Shown in pieces: positions 1 to 5,611 of a stretch of DNA of 6,174 nt. Position 1 is the stretch's first letter. Each line of letters starts with the position of its first letter. This stretch comes from Promethearchaeota archaeon. GTDB lineage: Archaea; Asgardarchaeota; Lokiarchaeia; Sigynarchaeales; SOKP01. The DNA lies in assembly GCA_016839425.1 (NCBI GenBank), contig JAEOUI010000326.1, forward strand, positions 1 through 6,174, in the 5' to 3' direction. The notes below the pieces were generated by a model that had not been told where the DNA came from, searched no databases, and saw nothing but the letters and a program-made list of their open reading frames with translations. A program made the position numbers and the translations under genes.

Positions 1-145
1 CAACTTGTGCTTTTGCAACATCGCCCTCGATCTTCACGATTTCCAAATCAACCACGCAATCGGGACAGGGGATTACTTCGCCTTCGATCGTGCCGTCGTC
101 TAGTTCAAATTCGAAAAAACAAGAGGGACATTCACATTTGACCAT
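1..145 (-). CDS. lysW: LysW-type amino-group carrier protein, N-terminal part (runs off left edge)
   Basis: Small acidic carrier that in known systems holds the alpha-amino group of aminoadipate or glutamate on its C-terminal glutamate while lysine or ornithine/arginine is made in the cytosol. The visible 48 residues read MVKCECPSC, then FEFEL (residues 11-15), then PCPDC (26-30), then DLEIV. This is the usual LysW layout of two CPxC zinc-binding pairs (C6/C9 and C27/C30) separated by an acidic strand, with a second strand after them. C4 is an additional cysteine. The C-terminal EDWGE-like tail that would confirm the role lies beyond the left edge, so the assignment rests on the zinc-ribbon half alone. 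The ATG at 143-145 fits the family N-terminus exactly. Base composition is clearly more GC-rich than the neighbouring transporters. A generic zinc-ribbon protein is the main alternative. Confidence 0.8.
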   Translation of the reverse strand, partial: MVKCECPSCFFEFELDDGTIEGEVIPCPDCVVDLEIVKIEGDVAKAQV

Positions 146-176
146 TTTATTTACAACCTATTTTTAACAATTATAA

Positions 177-190
177 GGAATAAATATATT
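177..190 (-). promoter_or_regulatory. Candidate TATA box for lysW
   Basis: On the minus strand the sequence reads AATATATTTATTCC, an archaeal TATA-like element about 40 bases upstream of the lysW ATG. That would place the transcript start near 158 and leave a short leader. A weak AGGTTG lies 9 bases before the ATG and could pair with 16S rRNA. The element is inferred from position and base composition only; the whole gap is AT-rich. Confidence 0.35.
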
Positions 191-201
191 GAATTATTCA
201 T

Positions 202-216
202 TAAAAATAAAATTTT
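202..216 (-). terminator. Possible U-rich terminator after the first MFS gene
   Basis: About 30 bases past the transporter stop codon the minus strand reads AAAATTTTATTTTTAA. Archaeal transcription often stops at short U-tracts without a hairpin, and this is the only T-rich run between the transporter and lysW. It is weak evidence in such AT-rich DNA. Confidence 0.25.
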
Positions 217-245
217 CGATATTTAGGGGCTAGATGGGATTATTA

Positions 246-1433
246 TTAACCAAGATAATCGTTCTTGATGGGAGATAATACTGCAAGTGATAACATCACG
301 ATTCCTATTACAACAAATGTGGCGCTCAAGCTTACCATGACTAAGTATCCCGTTAAAGGAAATATTATCGCTTTAATGCTTGTTCCAATTATGTTGATGG
401 TGCTCAAAACGGTTGCCCTATTTTCGCTTTCTATTTGATTGTTAATGGCTCGTACATGAATGATACCTCTTGATATCCCCACACCAACGACGACTGTAAA
501 AAGAACTATTATAATTACAATAGATCTCAATGTCCCTAATAGTAAAAATGAAATTCCCGTAATCAATGTGAATGTGAATAGTAATCTTTTTTTATGCGTT
601 ATCTTATCGTTAAGCTTTGGTACAAAGTTCATTAAAATTATTTGAGAAATAGTCATTAATGCGGAAACGAAACCGAAATAAACTATTAATACACCAAAAT
701 CCCCTAAATAGGGCTGATACATCCAGAATACAAGAAATATCAGACCTTCGCCTATCATTTGATCGAGTCCAAGGATCAAGAGTATTTTATTTTGCTTTAA
801 TTCTTTTATTCCCGATTTTACGATTGAAATATATGATTGGTGCGATCTAGAATCCTTTAAGTCGTGGTTTGGTTCTTTTAGCATAAGACTGACTATAGCT
901 GCTAGAGAAAACGGAACGATCATGAGCGTTTCTACGAATTGGATGGGAATTATCAATGTTAATAACGAGCCTATTGGTGCCGATATTCCAATCCCTGCGA
1001 CTAAAAAGCTAACATTTCTTGCTACAACTTTATCGATTTCTTTTTCTCTCCCTAAAAGTTTAAGTGTGTCAAAGACAATTGCGGTATTTGTACCCGTTAT
1101 TGATGCTTCTCCAAATGCCCATAGGGTTTCTGCGATCAAAAAAATCCCCATATGTGGAATTGATGTGTACATGAGTGCTGCCATTGCTAATGAAATTCCT
1201 CCTATGAATAATGAAAATTTCCTTCCAATATAATCCGAAATAGCTCCACAAGGTATTTCAAATAATACTATTGCGAGCCAAAAATATGCTTGCAAGTACA
1301 TTATCTCCACGAACGAGAGCTTTCCCCAGGTAGTAAAAAACACTGTTATAATGCCCGAAATGAGGTGTCCCCCGATTAAGAAATGATATAAATACGACTT
1401 CCAGATATTTGACTTGTATTTCATCGAATTCAC
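246..1433 (-). CDS. MFS transporter, copy 1 (N-terminus disrupted by frameshift)
   Basis: Major facilitator superfamily permease in the cytoplasmic membrane; substrate unknown, drug or metabolite export being the most common role of such proteins. From the GTG at 1433 it is 395 residues with about 12 hydrophobic segments split by a charged central loop (about 186-214). MFS motif A, GAISDYIGRK, is at 63-72 between helices 2 and 3. A conserved ENRATVLS stretch is at 337-344, and a TNTAIVFDTL segment lies near helix 4-5 (115-124). It matches copy 2 (2122-3363) along its whole length, about 70% identical by eye. The GTG start has no Shine-Dalgarno sequence. The start matching copy 2 (MLDLKKKK) exists at 1483 but in another frame; ATG at 1424 is a further option. 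It is therefore either a truncated gene, a gene rescued by slippage, or a sequencing error in the A run. The body shows no stop codon and keeps the family motifs. Confidence 0.85.
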   Translation of the reverse strand: MNSMKYKSNIWKSYLYHFLIGGHLISGIITVFFTTWGKLSFVEIMYLQAYFWLAIVLFEIPCGAISDYIGRKFSLFIGGISLAMAALMYTSIPHMGIFLIAETLWAFGEASITGTNTAIVFDTLKLLGREKEIDKVVARNVSFLVAGIGISAPIGSLLTLIIPIQFVETLMIVPFSLAAIVSLMLKEPNHDLKDSRSHQSYISIVKSGIKELKQNKILLILGLDQMIGEGLIFLVFWMYQPYLGDFGVLIVYFGFVSALMTISQIILMNFVPKLNDKITHKKRLLFTFTLITGISFLLLGTLRSIVIIIVLFTVVVGVGISRGIIHVRAINNQIESENRATVLSTINIIGTSIKAIIFPLTGYLVMVSLSATFVVIGIVMLSLAVLSPIKNDYLG

Positions 1434-1483
1434 TGAGGATTTATTGTTGTTAACTAATTTTTTTTTTTTTTAAGATCTAACAT
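1434..1483 (-). pseudogene. Out-of-frame original N-terminus of MFS copy 1 with A14 run
   Basis: On the minus strand, ATG at 1481-1483 begins MLDLKKKK, identical to the N-terminus of copy 2, and is preceded by GGAAATGGAA, a plausible ribosome-binding region. The run of 14 A (1458-1471) puts the following codons out of frame and a TAG appears at 1454-1456. If the run were 12 or 15 A long, translation would continue as K-rich residues then LVNNNKSSVNS into MKYKSNIW, joining the transporter in frame with a linker of nearly the same length as in copy 2 (11 versus 13 residues). In copy 2 the equivalent tract is broken by G residues, so it has no such long run. Confidence 0.75.
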
Positions 1484-1536
1484 TTCCATTTCCAATATTA
1501 ATGTTTTTTATTTTATCATTCAAAAAATTTGTATTG

Positions 1537-1563
1537 TTTCCCAAGCATTGATTTGATATCAAA
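1537..1563 (-). promoter_or_regulatory. Promoter region of MFS copy 1, shared with copy 2
   Basis: The minus strand reads TTTGATATCAAATCAA followed by TGCTTGGGAAA. It lines up without gaps to the promoter of copy 2 (3427-3452), with the TATA-like part and the TGCTTGGGAAA block at the same relative positions. The TATA part (about 1552-1561) is poorer than in copy 2 and forms the palindrome TTTGATATCAAA. The block ends about 55 bases upstream of the ATG at 1483. An 11-base block unchanged in both copies just downstream of the TATA box is where a repressor would bind, but it could also just be recent shared ancestry. Confidence 0.45.
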
Positions 1564-1844
1564 TGAATTCCAAGAAAGAGAATAAAAACAAGCGTAGAGA
1601 ATTATAAGATAAAAAGAGCAAGTAGGCGATAATTTGTATTATGGAAAGATTAATGGGAAGTTCAGAGTATTGGGATAATGTTTTGCAAATAAAATGATTT
1701 AAAACAAATATTATTGTGAAATTTCTTATTAAATGTTAATAAATCATACATAAATGCCATAATAAACAACCAAATTTTATTAAAATAATATCGTGAATGA
1801 TTTTTTATAAATTTATCGCTCCGAATTAAAATTTGGAGTCTTTA
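1564..1844. other. Non-coding leader region of the duplicated unit, copy 1
   Basis: No credible gene on either strand. The segment aligns with the region upstream of MFS copy 2: both share AGCAAGTAG (1617-1625 and 3468-3476), AATCATACA, a TAAACA-CCAAATTT stretch, and an ungapped block of 43 bases (1794-1836 against 3680-3722) with 34 identical positions. The short ORFs present are not conserved between the two copies. Confidence 0.6.
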
Positions 1845-1862
1845 ATGGGAATATAATGGGAA
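1845..1862. other. Paired ATGGGAA motifs, 11 bases apart (copy 1)
   Basis: On the plus strand ATGGGAA begins at 1845 and ATGGG again at 1856, one helical turn apart. The same arrangement with the same 11-base offset occurs at 3730 and 3741, just past the intact radical SAM gene. Function unknown; a protein-binding site or RNA 3'-end element are possibilities. The pair may simply be inherited with the duplication. Confidence 0.4.
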
Positions 1863-1870
1863 AATAAATG

Positions 1871-1999
1871 GTAAATTTCAATTTTGATATTTTTTTCTTT
1901 TTTTCTAATAATTTTAATTTCCTCTTTTCTTTCGTCATCAATAACAAAAAGGTAGTTCCGGATTGGAATTCTCTCCATAAGATGTATTTAAATTAATTT
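1871..1999 (-). pseudogene. Decayed 3' end of a radical SAM gene (duplication remnant)
   Basis: The minus strand encodes a sequence matching the C-terminus of the radical SAM protein at 3796-4599. It reads LI, stop, IHLMERIPIRNY, then LFVIDDERKEEI, and ends KNIKIEIY, against IVQIYSIARIPAQYY, VFAIDDERKEEI and KNVKIDWY in the intact protein (residues 222-267). IDDERKEEI is identical. Length differs by three whole codons, so the frame is kept. A stop codon (1988-1990) stands where the intact gene has a glutamine, upstream similarity fades beyond about 2000, and the original stop codon is lost. An ATG at 1976-1978 opens a 50-codon frame to 1826, but I see no reason to think it is expressed. The entire catalytic domain, including the iron-sulfur cysteines, is missing. 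Confidence 0.85.
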
Positions 2000-2121
2000 A
2001 GTAAGAGTTAAATTCAGATTTAATCAATTTTTTGATTCCTTCTATTAATAATTATGAAAATATGGAAAGAAGAGTTTATTAAACATAATTTTCAGTGTTT
2101 AAGAGAATTGATGAGAAACTC
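2000..2121. other. Unassigned junction between the duplicated units
   Basis: This AT-rich spacer lies between the last recognisable residue of the radical SAM remnant and the stop codon of MFS copy 2. I see no gene, no inverted repeats of insertion-sequence type and no match to other parts of the window. It may be further decayed radical SAM sequence or the old flank of the transporter. Confidence 0.4.
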
Positions 2122-3363
2122 CTAGCTAAGGTAATCGTTTTTAACTCTTGATAATATCGCAAGTAATAACATCACGATTCCAATGACAACGAAAGTGACA
2201 TTAAGACTTCCCATCATTAAATATCCGGTTAATGGGAATAATATGGCTTTGATAGCAGTCCCAATCATGTTGATGGTGCTCAATACGGTTGCTCTATTTT
2301 CGTTTTCTATGTGTAGATGTTTTGCCCTTGTATGAACAAAATTTCTTGATATCCCAAATCCAATAAGGATCACGAAAAGAACGATTATTATTACGATCAA
2401 TCGCAAAATCCCTATTAAGATTAATGAAAAGCCTGGAATAATAGTGAATGTTAATAATAATCTCTTCTTTCGAGTGACCTTGCTGTTTAGTTTTGGAACT
2501 AAATTAATGAAAATAACTTGGGATATTGTCATTGAAGCTGCTACAAAACCAAAATAGATTAAGTGTACTCCAAAATCTTCCAAGTAAGGTTGATACATCC
2601 AAAATACGAGAAATATCAAACCTTCGCCCATCATTTGATCGAGTCCAAGTGCAAGGAGTTTTTTATTTTGCTTTAGTTCTTTTATCCCCGATTTTACGAT
2701 TGAAATGTAGGATTGATGTCGTCTTGATTCTTGTAAGTTAAGGATTGGTTCTTTTAACATTAGTCCAACAATCGCCGCAAGAGAAAAGGGAATAAATGTT
2801 AGTGTCATTAGGAATTGGATGGGAATTAATAGGGTGAGTAAAGAGCCTATTGGAGCTGCTATTCCGATCCCTGCGGCATAAAAGCTTGAATTTCTTGCTA
2901 TAATTTTATCAATTTCTTCTTCTCTCCCTAATATTTTAAGAGTGTCAAAGACTATCGCTGAATCTGTCCCCGATATTGCTGATACTCCAAACGCAAATAG
3001 AGTTTCTCCGATCAAAAAAAATCCAATATATGGAATCCATGAGTATATAAAGGTCGCCAATGCTAAAGAAATCCCACCAATAAACAACGAATATTTCCTT
3101 CCAATGTAATCCGAAATAGCCCCACAAGGTATTTCGAATAATAATATTGCAACCCAAAAATATGCTTGCAAGGACATTATTTCCACGAATGAGAGCTTTC
3201 CCCAAGCCGTAAAAAACACTGTTATGATTCCGGAAGTAAGTTGAATACCTATTAAAACATGATATAAATAAGACTTCCAAATATTTGATTTGTATTTCAG
3301 TATTTCTTCATGTGTTTTTAAACTAACTTGTTTATCTTCTTTTTTTTTCTTTAAGTCTAACAT
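2122..3363 (-). CDS. MFS transporter, copy 2 (intact)
   Basis: Major facilitator superfamily permease of 413 residues in the cytoplasmic membrane; substrate not predictable. After a charged N-terminus (1-30, with MLDLKKKKED) come about 12 hydrophobic segments in two sets of six, separated by a cytoplasmic loop at about 204-232. Motif A, GAISDYIGRK, is at 81-90; a TDSAIVFDTL segment at 133-142 and ENRATVLS at 355-362 are typical of the family, and the length is normal. The ATG at 3361-3363 is supported by a GGAGAT ribosome-binding sequence and by the matching MLDLKKKK in copy 1. It lies downstream of the radical SAM gene in the same direction but 432 bases away, with its own TATA box, so it is probably a separate transcript. 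It is the better candidate for the working copy of the pair. Confidence 0.92.
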   Translation of the reverse strand: MLDLKKKKEDKQVSLKTHEEILKYKSNIWKSYLYHVLIGIQLTSGIITVFFTAWGKLSFVEIMSLQAYFWVAILLFEIPCGAISDYIGRKYSLFIGGISLALATFIYSWIPYIGFFLIGETLFAFGVSAISGTDSAIVFDTLKILGREEEIDKIIARNSSFYAAGIGIAAPIGSLLTLLIPIQFLMTLTFIPFSLAAIVGLMLKEPILNLQESRRHQSYISIVKSGIKELKQNKKLLALGLDQMMGEGLIFLVFWMYQPYLEDFGVHLIYFGFVAASMTISQVIFINLVPKLNSKVTRKKRLLLTFTIIPGFSLILIGILRLIVIIIVLFVILIGFGISRNFVHTRAKHLHIENENRATVLSTINMIGTAIKAILFPLTGYLMMGSLNVTFVVIGIVMLLLAILSRVKNDYLS

Positions 3364-3367
3364 TTTT

Positions 3368-3373
3368 ATCTCC
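3368..3373 (-). promoter_or_regulatory. Ribosome binding site of MFS copy 2
   Basis: GGAGAT on the minus strand, with GGAG six bases before the ATG at 3363. It is the clearest Shine-Dalgarno sequence in the window and fixes the start of copy 2, which in turn shows where copy 1 should begin. Confidence 0.7.
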
Positions 3374-3426
3374 GATTTTAAGTTTCTTTTCGTAATATTA
3401 TATATTTTTCAAAAAAAATCGCTAAA

Positions 3427-3452
3427 TTTCCCAAGCAATTGTTTTATATAAA
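3427..3452 (-). promoter_or_regulatory. Promoter of MFS copy 2: TATA box plus TGCTTGGGAAA block
   Basis: The minus strand reads TTTATATAAAAC (3441-3452), a strong archaeal TATA box, then AAT and TGCTTGGGAAA (3427-3437). The transcript would start near 3420, giving a leader of about 55-60 bases that contains the GGAGAT site. The TGCTTGGGAAA block is kept unchanged in copy 1 at the same spacing, which makes it a candidate operator between the TATA box and the transcript start. Confidence 0.6.
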
Positions 3453-3729
3453 TTAAAAACGAAGATAGCAAGTAGTAGATGTGTAGATATAAATTCTATG
3501 GGATAAAGAGGAATTGGTGTTTAATTATAGATGATGAGATGTTAAAGGTATATTTTACGCTTGGGATTGAATTTTATAATTATATGTCTTAATCGAATAC
3601 TATTGAGTAATTCTTACTATCCTTTTATGAATCATACACGATTACCTTTTAAACACCAAATTTCAATAAAACAATTTTATGAATTATTTTATTTAAATCT
3701 ATTGCTCAAAATTGAAATGTGGTTGTTTT
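3453..3729. other. Non-coding leader region of the duplicated unit, copy 2
   Basis: I see no supported gene. A plus-strand frame from 3561 is interrupted by several stops in the homologous region of copy 1, so it is not conserved. The segment holds an 11-base inverted repeat, TTGGTGTTTAA at 3514-3524 and TTAAACACCAA at 3649-3659. The right part (3680-3722) is 79% identical to 1794-1836. Confidence 0.55.
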
Positions 3730-3747
3730 ATGGGAAATTTATGGGAA
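3730..3747. other. Paired ATGGGAA motifs, 11 bases apart (copy 2)
   Basis: ATGGGAA occurs at 3730-3736 and 3741-3747 on the plus strand, about 50-65 bases past the stop codon of the minus-strand radical SAM gene. The counterpart at 1845-1862 keeps both the motif and the spacing. Role unknown. Confidence 0.4.
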
Positions 3748-3795
3748 AACTAAATTATAATTTAATTTTTTTTATTACAGAATAAGGAAATTAAT

Positions 3796-4599
3796 TTAAT
3801 ACCAATCAATCTTGACATTTTTATTGTTTATTCTATTTCTGATTATTTTCACTATTTCTTCTTTCCTTTCGTCGTCAATCGCAAAAACATAATATTGGGC
3901 GGGAATTCTTGCTATAGAATATATCTGTACGATATCAGGTTGAATTTTCTGTATGGCTTCCGAGATTGCTTCAATGTTTTTATTGTTGTTGTTAGATACG
4001 ATGTTTTTTTTATACGAATTGTATACAAGACATTGGATGGCTAACTTGTTGTCCTTAGGCATTTCTCTTTTCAATAAAACGAGGGAATTTATGATTTCTT
4101 CAATAGGTGGTGTTTCACGATGTGGTCTGTTTGTCTTGAGAAAATCTTCCTGAGTGGCTGCATCCAACTTTGCTAATACGAGCTCAAATTCCTTTACCCT
4201 ATCTCGTATCTCCTTAAAATGAAGCGTGCTTGAATTCGTGAATAATGTTAATCTTGGTTTTTCATTCGTCCAAGTAATTTTTTCTCTCACTTCTCTTGCA
4301 ATTTTCAAGAATTCTAATATATTTTCGTTAAGTGTTGGTTCTCCGTTATAGCCAAAGGTAATTGAATTTAAATGAGGCACATGTTTCAAGATATCTATTA
4401 ATTCATTTCTAAAACGATGAGACGGAGGGGCGTGTATTCGAAAATCTGGAGAAACAAGCTCATTTTTTCCCGTTGCCCCTATTTCACAATAAATACAATC
4501 GTATGTACATTTCTTACACTTGGGCAGGATATCAATCCCGAGAGAAAGCTTCAAACGCCTGGATTGAAAGGGGCCATAAGTGTATTCACGGGGCATCAT
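3796..4599 (-). CDS. Radical SAM protein, COG0731 (wyosine-synthetase-like) type
   Basis: Cytosolic iron-sulfur enzyme expected to cleave S-adenosylmethionine and start a radical reaction; its substrate is unknown. The 267-residue protein opens with YTYGPFQSRRLKLSLGIDIL (6-25), the hallmark start of the COG0731 group, followed by CTYDCIYC, giving the CxxxCxxC cluster ligands C31, C35 and C38. C28 is an extra cysteine beside them. FGYNGEPTL (82-90) carries the GEP motif that contacts SAM, then LFTNSS and LAKLDAAT form later barrel strands. COG0731 is often labelled a tRNA wyosine synthetase, but true TYW1 enzymes are longer, so I would not call it that. Two ATG codons (4599, 4596) are possible. 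A TATA box centred 24 bases upstream suggests a leaderless transcript. Its 3' end is duplicated at 1871-1999. It diverges from the 250-residue gene at 4758. Confidence 0.9.
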   Translation of the reverse strand: MMPREYTYGPFQSRRLKLSLGIDILPKCKKCTYDCIYCEIGATGKNELVSPDFRIHAPPSHRFRNELIDILKHVPHLNSITFGYNGEPTLNENILEFLKIAREVREKITWTNEKPRLTLFTNSSTLHFKEIRDRVKEFELVLAKLDAATQEDFLKTNRPHRETPPIEEIINSLVLLKREMPKDNKLAIQCLVYNSYKKNIVSNNNNKNIEAISEAIQKIQPDIVQIYSIARIPAQYYVFAIDDERKEEIVKIIRNRINNKNVKIDWY

Positions 4600-4617
4600 T
4601 TCATAGAATTTTATATG

Positions 4618-4627
4618 TAATATAAAT
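4618..4627 (-). promoter_or_regulatory. TATA box of the radical SAM gene
   Basis: The minus strand reads ATTTATATTA, centred about 24 bases before the first ATG (4599). At that distance transcription would begin at or next to the start codon, which agrees with the absence of any Shine-Dalgarno sequence. Confidence 0.5.
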
Positions 4628-4725
4628 CTATGGTAGGTTTAACGAATTAATTAGTTTTGAATTAAGAAAAATGAACAACTAATTATTTTGAGTGTTATGA
4701 GAAAAAAATTACACAAAAAATATAC

Positions 4726-4737
4726 TTTTATAAATAT
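4726..4737 (+). promoter_or_regulatory. TATA box of the 250-residue gene
   Basis: TTTTATAAATAT is centred about 26 bases before the GTG at 4758, the canonical distance to an archaeal transcript start. This makes a leaderless mRNA likely and supports GTG as the true start. Confidence 0.6.
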
Positions 4738-4757
4738 GTGATTATTATTCATTAAAT

Positions 4758-5510
4758 GTGGATATTATTAGATTAAAATGTACTGAAATTAACGATTTTT
4801 TATCAATATCTGCTGAAAATACAGAGTTATTGGACATTCTCAATAAATTTGAGTATTCTGAACCTGATAAACTTACTATTCTTGAAAGAATTTCCAAATT
4901 TATTAATTATTTCTCGATGTTCAAGGACATCGTACCATTCATGAAGTCGTTACACTCGTGTATAAAAAAAACAATAGATGTCAAATTAGATTCCATTGAG
5001 GAACTCAAGAAATTATTAGTTAGTAATGCTTTATTGCGCTTTATTTCCGAATATATTAATTATTCGAAAATGAACCAAAAAGACGCAGTTTTGACTTATT
5101 TAGCTGAATCCTTGGAAAAATTAAAATTACAACCCCTTATCGTGAATTTAGGGCTATTAATTAAGCCCATGTACAACGATCAACAATATCTCGATAAGTT
5201 AGCATCAATTGACGATGCTGAAGTTGTATATGTGTTTAATAGTGACAACGAAATAAAAATCAAGAAAAGAATCGACGCTTGGTTTGAAACTCAAACGCTT
5301 ATCCTTGAAAATCAAGATGAAATAAGAGTAAAATTGATCCAAGAATTTGATCGGATCAATATGACTGATGCAAGAAAAATCTCTCGTACTTCGGAAAGTT
5401 ATCAAAAATTACTATCCGAAATCTTGGAAATGTTATCGTTAAAACTTACCGTTGTCAGTTTAATGGATTCCATTGCAGAAGAATCCTTGGATCCCTTGCC
5501 TATTAAATAA
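4758..5510 (+). CDS. Uncharacterised helical protein, 250 residues
   Basis: I do not recognise a family. The protein is soluble-looking, without signal peptide or membrane segments. It is rich in Leu, Ile, Lys, Glu and Asp in amphipathic patterns, so it is probably mostly alpha-helical. Residues 154-175 (AEVVYVFNSDNEIKIKKRID) look like the one strand-rich part, followed by helices to the end. C8 and C68 are the only cysteines, so no zinc site is evident. The start is GTG at 4758-4760; an overlapping ATG one base to the left is in another frame. There is no Shine-Dalgarno sequence and the TATA box sits about 26 bases upstream, so a leaderless GTG start fits. The next gene begins 101 bases downstream on the same strand with its own TATA box. 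A regulatory or scaffold role is possible but not shown. Confidence 0.75.
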   Translation: MDIIRLKCTEINDFLSISAENTELLDILNKFEYSEPDKLTILERISKFINYFSMFKDIVPFMKSLHSCIKKTIDVKLDSIEELKKLLVSNALLRFISEYINYSKMNQKDAVLTYLAESLEKLKLQPLIVNLGLLIKPMYNDQQYLDKLASIDDAEVVYVFNSDNEIKIKKRIDAWFETQTLILENQDEIRVKLIQEFDRINMTDARKISRTSESYQKLLSEILEMLSLKLTVVSLMDSIAEESLDPLPIK

Positions 5511-5577
5511 CCGTAAAATGGTTTGATTGCCTCATCTATTCAAAGTTTCACATAAATTAATATATGTAAAATTGATA

Positions 5578-5587
5578 TTTTATATTT
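5578..5587 (+). promoter_or_regulatory. TATA box of the repeat-protein gene
   Basis: TTTTATATTT is centred about 29 bases before the GTG at 5612. As with the preceding gene this fits a transcript beginning at or very near the start codon, so the two plus-strand genes appear to be transcribed separately. Confidence 0.5.
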
Positions 5588-5611
5588 AGAAAAGGATTCA
5601 ATTTTAGGTAT

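Larger units (their letters stand above)
246..1999 (-). repeat. Tandem segmental duplication, unit 1 (partial radical SAM + leader + MFS)
   Basis: This unit contains, in minus-strand order, the radical SAM remnant, a conserved leader with promoter, and MFS copy 1. The same order occurs in unit 2 (2122-3936). Similarity ends at the transporter stop codon on the left; the sequences following the two stop codons are unrelated. The units are direct repeats separated by about 120 bases that I cannot assign. Confidence 0.8.
2122..3936 (-). repeat. Tandem segmental duplication, unit 2 (radical SAM 3' end + leader + MFS)
   Basis: This unit is the counterpart of 246-1999. Detectable similarity covers the last 46 codons of the radical SAM gene (about 3799-3936), the intergenic leader and all of MFS copy 2. 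Because the complete radical SAM gene belongs to this unit, the simplest model is that a segment starting inside that gene was copied to give unit 1. Confidence 0.8.

Noticed and set aside
922..1233. Plus-strand 103-codon frame inside MFS copy 1
   Set aside because: Antisense shadow of the transporter; the minus-strand frame has conserved MFS motifs and a paralogue.
1641..1697. Tiny 18-codon plus-strand frame in the gap between the transporters
   Set aside because: Not conserved in the duplicated counterpart and without a ribosome site; expected by chance.
3561..3785. Plus-strand 74-codon frame starting with TTG in the gap before MFS copy 2, with a TATA-like TATATTTTAC just upstream
   Set aside because: The homologous stretch of copy 1 (about 1740-1840) has several stops in the matching frame, the start is TTG without a ribosome site, and the protein is low-complexity and resembles no family.
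3796..4599. Naming the radical SAM gene TYW1 (wyosine synthase)
   Set aside because: It matches the wider COG0731 group by its N-terminal signature, but it is shorter than TYW1, so only a family-level label is justified.
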